A stretch of DNA of 64,000 bases from positions 56,285,853 to 56,349,852 of the forward strand of contig NC_058408.1 in NCBI RefSeq assembly GCF_002201575.2, given 5' to 3'. The notes under the pieces were generated by a model. The model was not told where the DNA came from. It did not search any database and saw only the letters and a program-made list of their open reading frames with translations. Of this stretch, positions 1 through 9,529 are shown piece by piece (positions within the stretch are counted from its first letter, which is position 1; every line of letters begins with the position of its first letter). A program made the position numbers and the translations under genes. Source of the stretch: Neomonachus schauinslandi (taxonomy: Eukaryota; Chordata; Mammalia; Carnivora; Phocidae).

Positions 1-116
1 CAAACCATATCCAGTAGTTCCATTAGCTGCTTTTGAAGAGAATAGGCCTCCTTGAAAAGAGCCTGGAGAAGGTCTGAAACTAGGTGTAAATGCCCAGAAT
101 AGACAGATTCACTATC
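1..116 (-). CDS. FIRRM: FIRRM coding exon 6, cut by window edge
   Basis: The minus strand from 116 reads DSESVYSGHLHLVSDL and continues with LLQALFKEAYSLQKQL to MELLDMV, then two bases of a split codon at the window start. The acceptor is TGTGATCAG. It joins in phase 0 to ...HCK of the previous exon. The exon probably continues beyond the window. Confidence 0.9.
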
Positions 117-3100
117 CTGATCACAAATAAAAATGAGAGAAATAGCACATCAGAAAGATCAAGAGCCAAATTTACTTTAACTCATTCCATCAAAGCTCAT
201 AACTTCAGTGCTTTCTACTGAATCACATATTTACTCATTAAACAAATGTTTAGTGACCATCCATTATATATAGTGTACTTCAAGAGATGCAGGCATGTAT
301 AAAGCATGATCTCTGACTTCCGAGACTTGCAAATATAGAACTAAAAGGGAGATACATAAGGTTTGGTCAGGTACATGACTTTTAGCACCCTATCACCAAA
401 GAGAAGCATTAGTTAAACCAGTGATTTTATTCACCCAGTGAATACCAGTACCAAAACTCCCTGTGACCCACAAATCCTAGGCCAGCTTTTATGGTTTAAA
501 GCTGCCTCAGGAATGTAGAGATGGACTACAAAAGGGCTGGTGTCCTTTTATAGGCACCTAATCATTAAGGAATTCATCTGATCCACCAATACCATGACAG
601 AACAATTTCAGGATTCCTGTGACTCTTCTTTCTTTATAGAAAAGAAAAACAAACAACAAAAAACCGCAAAAGCCCATTTTAATCAGTTCCTTATAACCAC
701 TTATTTTGAAACAAATATTTACATACAGGCACACCTCAGAAATATCTCAGGTTCAATTCCAGACTACTGCAATAAAACGAGTTAAAGTTTTTGGTTTCCC
801 AGTGCATATAAAAGTTATGTTTATATTACACTGTAATCTGTTAAGTGTGCAATAGCATTATGTTGGGGAAAAAATGTATATATGTTAACAAAAAATATTT
901 ATTGCTAAAAAATGCTAAGCATCATCTGAGCTTTCAGCAAATCATAATCACTGATCCACAGATCACTATAACAAACATAATAATGAAAACGTTTGAAATA
1001 TTGCCAAAATTACAAGACTGTGACAAAGAGACATGAAACAAGCAAATGTTGTTAGAAAAATGGCACCAACAGACTTGCTGGACACAGGGCTGCCACGAGC
1101 CTACAATTTGTAAAAAACACAATATCTGCGAAGTGCAATAAAACAAAGTATGCCTGGGGGCACCTGGGTGGCTCAGTCGTTAAGCGTCTGCCTAACTTTA
1201 AGCACCTTAATGACCCTCCCCAGGGCCCTGGGATCGAGCCCCGTGTCAGGCTCCCTGCTCTGTGGGAAGCCTGCTTCTCCCTCTCCCACTCCCCCGGCTC
1301 CTACTCCCTCTCTCGCTGTGTCTCACTCTGTCATATAAATATTAAAACAAAAAACAAAAAACAAAAAAACAAAAAAAACACCAAAGTATGCCTGTACATG
1401 GTTCTTCATTCTACTTTACTCCAGTAATACAGGCTAATATGTAAAATCTTATGTGCAAACACTATTTTCCTCATCCTTTTTGCCTGTGGATTTCAGGCCA
1501 TTTAAAGTATACTTAGACTCATTACTTACCTTACAATGTACAAATGTACTTTTGATTACATGTAGGACTGAGGAGGGAAGACTATGAATGTTTTCTAGAA
1601 TGATGGATTCCTGTGTGACACAGATATGCTGAACACATCCTGTAAGAGCTGCTAAGAGCTGAACCATTGTCTGGAAATAAGGAGAGAAGTTTCATTCACA
1701 GTATGTTTTTGTTCACAAACATAGAAAGGTATCAGACATGCTGGGTACCAGGGATACAGCAGTGAACAAAATGGACACTCTATTCCTTCTTCATTGAACT
1801 TTAGTCTATCAGAACTACAAATATTGGAACAACTGGCTAGCCATTTGGTTTAAAAAAAAAAACTCAGAATCCTAACCCACACATCAAAGCATATAGCAGG
1901 TGTTCTACATATAAGCTTTGAAATTATAGGTAGGGCAAGATATCTTGATCACTTGTCTTATATAAGTTTGGTGTTTACTCAGCATTAAACTGTATAAAAA
2001 AACACAAAATTTATTTTTTTGCATTCATATCTTTAATTCTATAAATTTAATTCCAGCATTGGGTCACTACATAAAGGATATATAGCTAATTAATATCAGT
2101 ATAAAAATTCTTACACTGTTTAAGCTCTTCCCCTATACCCTTTCTACTAAATTTGACATACTTGTAAAATATTCCTTAGAGTGGTCTGGATTTCTAAATT
2201 ATGGCTTGATAGTCCTCTGGCTTGACTGGTTAACTCGTACATCATGTCATCAAATAATTTCACAGTCTGTGAAAAGCAAGCATGTTATAAAGAGGAGTAA
2301 CAGAAAACACTAGAAAGGGAAGACATATCTTTAAAGAAAAAAAAAAAATCAGACAATTTTTTTCTAGTAATAACCATGGGATATTATCTAGCTTAACAAC
2401 TGCACATAATAATGTAAACAATATATATGTTTTTATATATATAAAGTAGTCATATAACACAATCTTTTAAAAGCTTCAGGTTGAAATTGATTTCTTTTCC
2501 ATTTCTGTGGTTTGACTCTATTTAATAACATCCATGTAAAAAATCGCTCGAAGTTCATTTTTTGGTGCTGTAACAAAGGTAGGTGCTACTCTACACAATA
2601 AAAGTTGATGGTCTTAACCAATCAATATTCATATAGGTATTTATAAGGGTATTTTCTGGGAGTGATGATGAATTTGTGCTGAATCACCTATTTACTTGCA
2701 TTCTAAACAGTTCCCCTTTTTGATCAACTCAAAATACCATTTCCTGGGTTAGAGGTACTCTATGTGACCTTAGAACTAAGTTTTTTTGTCTGTGAAGTTA
2801 GCTACCCTAAGATCTAAATACTCAGATTTTTTTAAACAATTTAAATGGCCTAAACACTGCAAGAATAACAACGCAATGTAATTAAAGAGGATATTGCTTC
2901 CCAAAGGCAAGCTAATACTCAACATCCTTATTTTAATCTATATAACAGCTGGATCTTTTTCTGGTGGTCAAGAACAAATTCTAAGATACTTTTAGATAGA
3001 GAACAATCAAATGAATATGAGTAACAGGAATTTTGATGATTATCTGCTTCAAAGCTAAACTTAAAAACCATTAAAAAATGTTTCATTTTTTGCACAAAAT

Positions 3101-6100
3101 ACCTTTAATTCCTTCAATTAAAAAAAAAAATGCCTGTGCTTTTCAGAGAAAAAGTATACCATATATATCTAAAAGGTAATAGGAACTACGTAGAGTAAAA
3201 GATAATGTAGTTGGTGAACTTAATGTTTTCTCTTGGTTATTTGATTTTACCAACATTCCAGCCTTTTTTTTTATTCTAAGTCTTCTTTAATAAAATTTGG
3301 CTCCAGGGGTGCCTAGATGTCTCAGTCAGTTGAGTGTCCAAGTCCTGGTTTTGGCTCAGGTCATGGTCTCAGGGTTGTGAGATCAAGCACTGCATAGGTC
3401 TCTGCACTCAGCAGGGAGTCTGCTTGGGATTCTCTCTCTCTCTCTCTCTCTCCCTGTGCCCCTCCCCCACACTCGCTCCTGCACTCTCTCTCTAAAATAA
3501 ATAAATAAATCTTTTTAAAAAATTGGCTCAATTTTTCTAAACAATGAAATTTAACAATTATTATAAACTCTACAGAGAAGATCTTAGCTAACTTCCTCAC
3601 TCATCCCAGATATTCACTGAATTGCTTTAAAATACAGAAGTACTTAAAATTAGCTACAAATAATGTAAATTCAATTAGTAAAGGATCTATACTACTTAAA
3701 ATTATAATAGTTTTTAACCACCTAATGATGACACTAACACCATCATGTTCTCACATGAGATCTATTTCTTACTAAATTATTTGTATTTCAAATATGTCTG
3801 ATACATTAGGAAAAAAGGAGCCACAGTTAATAAATGATCTAAAACTGAGGCTAGATTTAAATAGCCTTTATAACATGTAGACTGATTAAGATGATAATAG
3901 GACTATACCTTTGGCAGCACTTGTGAGAAGAAAGTCTCTTCCAGCGTCAGGTGGTTCATATGAGGTAAAAACATCTCCACAATAATTTTCAGAATTTCTA
4001 TAAAGCAAAATAGTAACATATTTTATAAGAATATTAAGTCATGTCAGCCAACAAAGATCACTGCCCCTTCCCCAAATGCAAGAATATGTAAGTACTACCA
4101 ATCTGAAGCTTTGTACAATTTCAAAATGCCATTTTCTATGTAAAAAAACTATGTTTATTAAAAGATTTTATTGGGACGCCTGGGTGGCGCAGTCGGTTAA
4201 GCGGCTGCCTTCAGCCCAAGTCATGATCCTAGGGTTCTGGAATCAAGTCCCACATTGGTCTCCTTGCTCAGCAGGGAGCCTGCTTCTCCCTCTGCCTGCC
4301 ACTCCCCCTGCTTGTGCGCTCTCTCTCTCTCTGACAAATAAATAAATAAAAATATTTTTAAAAATTTATTTATTTGAGAGGTGCCTGGGTGGCTCAGTCG
4401 TTAAGCACCTGCCTTCGGCTCAGGTCATGATCCCAGGGTCCTGGGATCGAGCCCCAAATCAGGCTCTCTGCTCTGCAGGAAAGCCTGTTTCTCCCTCTCC
4501 CACTCCCCCTGCTTGTGTTCCCTCTCTCACTGTGTCTCTCTCTGTCAAATAAATAAAATCTTTAAAAAAAATAAAAAATAAATAAAAAAATAAAAATTTT
4601 TAGAGAGAGAGACACACACACACACGAGGGGAGGAGAGGGGGAGGAAAAGGGAGAAGCAGACTCCCCACTGAGCAGGGAGCCCGACACAGGACTCGATCC
4701 CAGGACCCTGAGATCGTGACCTGAGCCAAAGGCAGACACTTAACCTGAGCCACCCAGGCTCCCCTATGTAGAGAAACTATTAAGTACCTGAAATAATAAC
4801 AAGAAAACAAAAACAAAAAAAATCTGTATGTCCAGCCTTTGAAGACCACTTAAAGGATGTGGGTACATCTACTGAATAGGATTTGCTTTCATTAAAATTA
4901 TTATTCGAGATCATTTAAAACCATGAAAAAATATTCACACAATACTTTAAGGTTAAATGACCAAGCTTCCAAAATAGTATAATCCCAATCTTAATATATA
5001 TAAACATGTATATACAAAGAATAATAGATAGCCTGGCACGAATGTATAGAATCGAGATGAGAATGTTCTATACCAAAAGCTTAACCATTTCAGATTAACG
5101 GATGTTTCATTATCTTTTCTGATTTTCTGCACGTTTCAAATTTTCTACAGTGAATATGTTTAAGTATTCACTGTAGAAATATATATACTCAGGATTAAAA
5201 AAATTATTACTTAAAAAAATTAGACCCAACAGGCAACAGATAGAAAATTATAAATATCCACAACCATGGAAATGTAAATAGAATAAGGAACTCAAAATAT
5301 GAGTAAATTGTGTAGTCTAGTCTTAATTCATCTCTTCTCCTAACTAAATAAGTAAATAAATAAGCCAAGTAAGATTAAAGAACAGACAGAAGATGAGAAA
5401 GTCAACCTGAAAGTAGACTGCAAATTATGTTTTATATGAGTCTAACCAGTTTAACAACAAACATTTAAAATTTCAATGCGCTTATATGGACATTATCAAT
5501 AGTTCTGGTATCCATCCAAAATAGAATTTAAAACTTTAAGTACTACAACTTGAAGGAATTTGGTCATTTTAAGTAACTGAAATTTACAGAGGCTGTAACA
5601 CTACTAGAATACACTTGAAGGGAATATGAAATGTATCGATATATGTAGACTCAGACCTTAATGACATCAAAGTAAATCAAACAATTAAGATAATTTTACT
5701 TACGAATATGCTCAATCCAGTTGTCAGAATGCTGATACATAGAGTAAAAAAATTAAGGAAGACACCAGTATTACAGTAATAGGATATTCACTGCTCAGAA
5801 TAAATCTAAAAAGCAGCCTTCTTAAAGTTTAGGCAATGATCAGTAAGAAACTGAAATTAAACTCAAATTACTGGCTTAATTTTACTTTTAAAAATTTAAT
5901 GTTCTTAGGTAAACAAACTATAATATAATGAAAATACTCCAAGGAAATACTTTCAAAATTGAGCAGGGATAAAATTGTCTTTTCAAACTATGTGTAGTTG
6001 ACATTCTTTTGACAGAGGAACAGTACTATAATAATCCATGGATTTCTGGTTTCTAAAACAGGAAAGAAATTTCTTCCTCCTTCGAACCTCTCCAGTATTT

Positions 6101-7987
6101 TATTTGCACCTGTATTAAGTCACTCAACACTTTCTATCTTCTTTTCACGTTGTGTGCCTCTTATGAAGCTTATCAGACTGAAATTCTTCTGCACATAGCA
6201 GACACTTATAAATGTGACAATAAATTATCCTACGTCCATTACAAAAGTTAGCAGTAATCACATTATAAACTGTACAGTTGTATACCAAGAATTGTTAGAA
6301 ATTTCTTATTGTAAAAAAAAAAAATTTCTTATTGTAAAATAAGTATTAAAGAATGTGTCAGCAAGAAAAATGAACAAACTGTAACTCCATCACAGTAATA
6401 CAAGAATTGATTCTTCTTCTGACATTACTTTGCATATATTAATTTTACAGCAGCAATCAAAATGAGGTATAGTCATTAACTCATTTTATTTAGCTCAATA
6501 GGGTTGAATTTGTCTTACAGAAAAATTTCAGCAAAGGTCAAAAAAATTCTAGCCCCTTCCAAAATTAAACCTAATTTATGATTATGTAGACATGCAGGTA
6601 AAGACTGGAAAAGAGTATGTAAAAGGCAAAATATAAAAATAATGCTTGGGTGATGTGACTATAATTTATTAAAAACTTATCTTTCATCTGTTGAAAAGTG
6701 TTGAAAACTGGGGGAAGAACAGCTTTAGTTTCTTTTGAATGTTAAGTCTGAGATGCAAAACCAAGTGGGAATGTTGACTTTCAATTACTGAAGCTCCCCA
6801 TAAGCTTGAGGGGGGAAAAGAGGAACCATGTTCCTTACCTTTGTTCCCCCAAAGCCTAACACCCTGCCTGGTATGTATTATGTGCCCAGTAAAGGTTTTG
6901 GAGTAAGGATGCTATGGGTTTTCCAAATCAAAATCCTTGAGGACAGCGATTCCGAATCTGCACAATGACTAAGAAAAGCCTTTGGAACCTAAGTGGGATT
7001 TTGCCAATGCCTATGCAAGAAACTTCTACATAACGGTAATATGTATATTTGCCTTTAGATGTAAAAAATTATTTGAGACTCTCTAAAGTGAAGGTCATTT
7101 TTTTCTTTTAAGTGTGGCTTTATGTTGAAGGTGAGCTCAAAGGTGTTAAAGAAATAATTACCTTTTAACATGGAGGGCTGGGTTCCAGGCACATTTACAA
7201 CAAGAAAAACAGTATGCACTTGGACAACGGAGGCATTAAGTAACTCAAACTCAGCAGGTGACAGCCAATTACAAAAGGAAGCAACTCCTTGTAACCAACA
7301 ACAATGGAAAGAGGTCCGAGAAGAGGAAGAACATTATTATTTACTGGACATCTTTTACATACTTGGCACCATGGCAGACCTACGTCCTTTAATTCCCGTA
7401 ATACTGAGAAAGGTATCCATACTCAGCATCCGTCCTAGAGGTTAAGAGCTCAGAGTACATCTCTTTACCTCATCCAGCTATTAGGAGTCAGAGCTCACCT
7501 CACAGATCAGGTCTGAGCGCTTGCCTCCCCGCTATCCCAAGCAAAGGTATTTACACTTAATTGCACGTGACGAGTACAGAAAAACTCAAAGGCACAAAGG
7601 AATGGAAGAAAATGCCACATCCACTGCCAAAATCAGGGCGGAACACCAGTGCGAACCCTTCCAGTGCCAAAGGGAGGCATGCCTTCGGTCTGGGCAGCCA
7701 TGGTCCCCGGTCGCCCTCGTCTCCCTCGCTTACTCATCCCGCCCATCAGCGAGGAAAGGAGAGGGTTTAGGCCTCAGGAACACTACACGGTCCGGCGGCG
7801 AGTGTGACGAGCCCGGAGAAAAGTTGGGAGACCTGCCCCACGGCCCTCTGTGGGGGGAGGTGACAATGAAGGATATAAGGAGCCGGGGCAGGACAGACGG
7901 CAGTTCCCGGCGGCACAGCTCCTCCGGCCAGCTACTTAATTCTTCCAGAGGAACAGCGCTCGCCGGGGCCGCGCTTTCCTGAGACAT
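1..7987 (-). CDS. FIRRM: FIRRM (C1orf112), 5' part of gene, six coding exons, truncated by window start
   Basis: The minus strand carries exons that, joined in order (7987-7877, 5743-5704, 3997-3909, 2266-2162, 1670-1530, 116-1), keep one open frame. The peptide closely matches the N-terminus of human FIRRM/C1orf112 as I remember it: MSQES start, PEELCRREL, MFLPHMNHLTLE, LFDDMMYELTSQ, LTGCVQHIC, and the last exon begins DSESVYSG. FIRRM binds the AAA+ ATPase FIGNL1 and helps control RAD51/DMC1 filaments in crosslink repair and meiosis; this is family knowledge, and no catalytic motif is visible in the helix-rich N-terminal part. The human protein is about 850 residues, so most of the gene lies before position 1. 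The start ATG at 7987-7985 sits in the CpG-rich region shared with METTL18, which points the other way. Identity is very secure; exon edges are set by splice consensus and frame. Confidence 0.95.
117..1529 (-). other. FIRRM intron 5
   Basis: Non-coding. It holds a plus-strand CAN-SINE at 1157-1381 and, near 240-330, a weak L2-like 3'-end fragment. Nothing else is recognised. Confidence 0.7.
1157..1381 (+). mobile_element. CAN-SINE (tRNA-Lys type)
   Basis: The head is CACCTGGGTGGCTCAGTCG, followed by a CT-rich region and an A-rich AAAACAAAA tail. It is flanked by a perfect 13-bp target duplication, CAAAGTATGCCTG, at 1144-1156 and 1382-1394. Antisense to FIRRM, in intron 5. Confidence 0.93.
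1530..1670 (-). CDS. FIRRM: FIRRM coding exon 5
   Basis: 141 nt, 47 codons, TMVQLLAALTGCVQHIC through STFVHCK. The acceptor is TTATTTCCAG and the donor is TGTAAG/GTAAGT. The open frame continues into the intron (VSNESKY...), which is read-through and not family sequence. Confidence 0.93.
1671..2161 (-). other. FIRRM intron 4
   Basis: A 491-nt intron between the exons at 2162 and 1670. About 1690-1805 resembles the antisense of an L2 3' end (GGGATACAGCAGTGAACAAA). The rest is AT-rich and unassigned. Confidence 0.6.
2162..2266 (-). CDS. FIRRM: FIRRM coding exon 4
   Basis: 105 nt, 35 whole codons, TVKLFDDMMYELTSQ through LRNILQ. The acceptor is TTTTCACAG and the donor is CAA/GTATGT on the minus strand. 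Both ends are phase 0. Confidence 0.93.
2267..3908 (-). other. FIRRM intron 3
   Basis: AT-rich intron with one CAN-SINE at 3306-3520. No other element is recognised. Confidence 0.7.
3306..3520 (+). mobile_element. CAN-SINE
   Basis: Diverged head GGTGCCTAGATGTCTCAGTC, a (CT)n block near 3430-3452 and the tail AAATAAATAAATAAATC. The likely target duplication is ATTTGGCTC/AATTGGCTC on the two sides. Confidence 0.88.
3909..3997 (-). CDS. FIRRM: FIRRM coding exon 3
   Basis: 89 nt encoding ILKIIVEMFLPHMNHL through SQVLPK. The acceptor is TTTATAG and the donor is AAAG/GTATAG on the minus strand. It completes the Q codon of the previous exon and ends in phase 0. Confidence 0.93.
4172..4354 (+). mobile_element. 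CAN-SINE, inner copy 1 of a nest
   Basis: Head GACGCCTGGGTGGCGCAGTC, CT-rich middle and tail ACAAATAAATAAATAAAAAT. It sits inside the A-tail region of an older minus-strand SINE; AAAAGATTTTATT on the left and AAAAATTTATT on the right look like its target duplication. Confidence 0.85.
4379..4589 (+). mobile_element. CAN-SINE, inner copy 2 of a nest
   Basis: Head GTGCCTGGGTGGCTCAGTCG and a long AAATAAATAAAATC/AAAAATAAA tail. It splits the GAGAG tract of the same older minus-strand SINE. Confidence 0.85.
4590..4763 (-). mobile_element. CAN-SINE, outer (oldest) copy of a nest
   Basis: Minus-strand copy: GAGAGAGACACACACAC..., CTGAGCAGGGAGCCCG, ending GAGCCACCCAGGCTCCC. Its broken 3' part continues at about 4153-4171 and 4355-4378. 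The whole nest is bounded by CTATGTAAAAAAACTAT (4136-4152) and CTATGTAGAGAAACTAT (4764-4780), a 17-bp target duplication with two mismatches. Confidence 0.85.
5704..5743 (-). CDS. FIRRM: FIRRM coding exon 2 (40 nt)
   Basis: A micro-exon encoding SMYQHSDNWIEHI plus the first base of a split codon. It is preceded by an AC 3' splice end with a U12 branch site and followed by GTAAGT (minus strand, 5703-5698). The split codon C+AA gives Q, joining in frame to ILKIIVEM of the next exon. Confidence 0.92.
5744..7876 (-). other. FIRRM: FIRRM intron 1: U12-type AT-AC intron
   Basis: This 2133-nt intron starts with ATATCCTT (7876-7869 read on the minus strand) and ends with TTCCTTAA, seven T and AC immediately before the exon at 5743. 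ATATCCTT matches the minor-spliceosome 5' splice consensus and TTCCTTAAT matches the U12 branch-site consensus. The branch A is about 9-10 nt from the AC end. Frame and homology fix both edges independently (RLL joined to SMYQ). No GT-AG alternative gives the conserved junction. Confidence 0.9.
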
Positions 7988-8450
7988 GTTTCGCCAACCA
8001 GTGCAGCTTCAAACCAGTCCCGCCACCGCCAAGACCGGAAACTCCCGCCCTCCCGGCAGGCCTTGCGAGCTCTCCGCCGGCACCAGTACCATAGAGAGGA
8101 AGCGGACTGCGTTCCTCGTGAGCTCGAGCCGCGCGCGGCTGGGAAGGGAGCCGGGCTTGTCTGGCCCGCGGAGGACTCGACTCACAGGTGCGCGCTTTCC
8201 ATTCCGACGGTCCGGGGTGGCGCGTGGTTTCTCAGCGCCGGGCGCTGGGACCTTCCCGGGCTGCGAGCATTCTCAGGTCTGGATCGCTGGAAACGGTTGC
8301 AGTGAGGCGCTTTGGGGAGGTGAAGGCGGAAGACCCTAGATATGCTACCGTCTGTTCCATGGGGCTTTGAGATTGAGCATCTGGGGTCACGGTTGACCTG
8401 GGACTTGCAGCCAGAAATGAATCCAAGGCCCAGGGCGCGGTTGGGTAGAT
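7640..8450. promoter_or_regulatory. CpG-rich bidirectional promoter of FIRRM and METTL18
   Basis: This stretch is clearly GC- and CpG-rich (for example GCCGCGCGCGGCTGG near 8128-8142) in AT-rich surroundings. The FIRRM start codon at 7987 points left and METTL18 lies to the right, so one CpG island serves both. There is no clear TATA box. An ETS-like CCGGAA is at 8035-8040. Exact start sites cannot be read. A possible METTL18 exon 1 donor is CACAG/GTGCGC at 8187/8188; this is a guess. Confidence 0.8.
7877..7987 (-). CDS. FIRRM: FIRRM coding exon 1 (start codon exon)
   Basis: The exon has 37 codons, from ATG at 7987-7985 to ...SVLPRLL. It includes the conserved PEELCRREL stretch and ends in phase 0 after CTC-CTT. 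The open frame runs on past 7877, but those extra residues do not match the family. The next bases on the minus strand are ATATCCTT, the U12-type 5' splice signal. The 5' UTR lies upstream within the CpG island and its start is not resolved. Confidence 0.93.
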
Positions 8451-9172
8451 AGAAACAGGCACCTTTCTACCCACTTCACTATGCGACCCGACTTTGTACG
8501 TCTCGTGTAATGGAAATAAAGACCGCGCCTGCCAGAGTTGTGCAAATTGAAGCAAATGGTATATAAAGTTATCTAACACGATAAATATTGTGAAGAGTTT
8601 TGGTGAAGTTGCTTCTACTTTCTAGGGGACTCTCCAGTCAGTGCCCTTATTTTGTTTCTCTAAAACCAAATTAATCTTTACTAATTACTCCAAAATTCTC
8701 CTACTCCCATACCCTTGGGGCTGCTGGTCTTTGCTAAATGTTTGTAGCTAAGGTCATTTGGATGAATTACGCACACCATACCCGTGCTTGTTTTTAAAGG
8801 GATTGTCATTTACCAAAATAAAGTCTTGAAGGCCTGTTACAGTAACAGACTGAAGTGAAGAGATTCTGGCAGTTTTAGGAGGTAGGTATGTTTGGGCAAG
8901 ATCATGATAGGTGAAAGACTTAAGTCAGGCTTGTCTTTTCCTGCCTGGCAATTTTGAACTTTATGTTTTTTTGAGTTGTTCTGTTGTCCTTTTGTTTGTT
9001 TTTACAGTTTATTCTCTTCTCCATTTCTTGAACCCTGAAGGGTGTGTGTATATGTTTCTCTTTCTATCCCTCTCCCTTCACAGCTTTTACAGAAAAAGCA
9101 GCTGTATAGCGGAAGGGGAGAGGGGTGCTATTTAATGTTACATTTTAGTGAAATATATCATTTTACCTTTTT
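8451..9172 (+). other. METTL18 5' intron region
   Basis: Expected 5' UTR intron between the CpG island and the acceptor at 9335-9336. No coding signal or recognised repeat in this part. Confidence 0.5.
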
Positions 9173-9295
9173 AAAAAAATTTTTTTATTTCATTTATTTA
9201 TTTTTAAGTAAGCTCTATGCTCAATGTGGGGCTTGAACTCGGGACTCCAAGATCAAGAGTCGCATGCTGTAGCAACTGAACCAGCCAGGTACCCC
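9173..9295 (-). mobile_element. CAN-SINE fragment/variant in METTL18 5' intron
   Basis: Minus-strand: TTTATTTTTAAGTAAGCTC, GGGCTTGAACTCGGGACTCC and AACCAGCCAGGTACCCC. Flanks TCATTTTACCTTTT and TCATTTTACTTTT form a near-perfect target duplication (about 9158-9171 and 9296-9308). Confidence 0.85.
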
Positions 9296-9336
9296 TCATT
9301 TTACTTTTTAATAACAATTTTCTTTTTTTTCTCCAG

Positions 9337-9525
9337 AGCTAATTTGAAAGAAGAGCGAAGACCTCTAAGAAGTCATTTGGAAACATCTCTAAATATTGTA
9401 AAGAAAAATTAATCCTCAACAAAACTAACTGAATAATTGAAGTAGGTTTACGTGTGTCATCAGTTCTATCCAGAAGTTGAAGAATCTTCCTTTGAATTTA
9501 AGGATTGTGTGCCTTTAATGAGAGG
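9337..9525 (+). other. METTL18: METTL18 5' UTR part of the coding exon
   Basis: The acceptor TTTTTTTTCTCCAG ends at 9336, as expected for a two-exon gene whose second exon holds the whole coding sequence. The leader has one upstream ATG, at 9518. Confidence 0.7.
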
Positions 9526-9529
9526 ATGA
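9518..9529 (+). promoter_or_regulatory. Minimal upstream ORF overlapping METTL18 start
   Basis: ATG-AGA-GGA-TGA. The uORF stop codon overlaps the main start codon as ATGA (9526-9529). It is the only upstream ATG between the putative acceptor at 9336 and the start codon. A regulatory effect is inferred only. Confidence 0.5.

Larger units (their letters stand above)
3998..5703 (-). other. FIRRM intron 2
   Basis: Holds a nest of three CAN-SINEs at 4153-4763. 4781-5703 is AT-rich with no recognised element. Confidence 0.7.

Noticed and set aside
1157..1230. tRNA gene at the head of SINEs (this and all similar copies)
   Set aside because: The tRNA-Lys-like part is diverged and followed by the SINE body, tail and target duplications; these are retroposons, not tRNA genes.
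7730..7876. Extension of the FIRRM first-exon frame by 48 residues
   Set aside because: The sequence after RLL does not match the family and the U12 splice signal lies exactly at the junction.
7986..8370. Long overlapping frames in the CpG island
   Set aside because: GC-rich DNA has few stops by chance; frames overlap on both strands and show no family resemblance.
9505..9525. Seven-codon N-terminal extension of METTL18
   Set aside because: It begins at TTG; the first in-frame ATG, 9526, matches the known start MTFQFNF.
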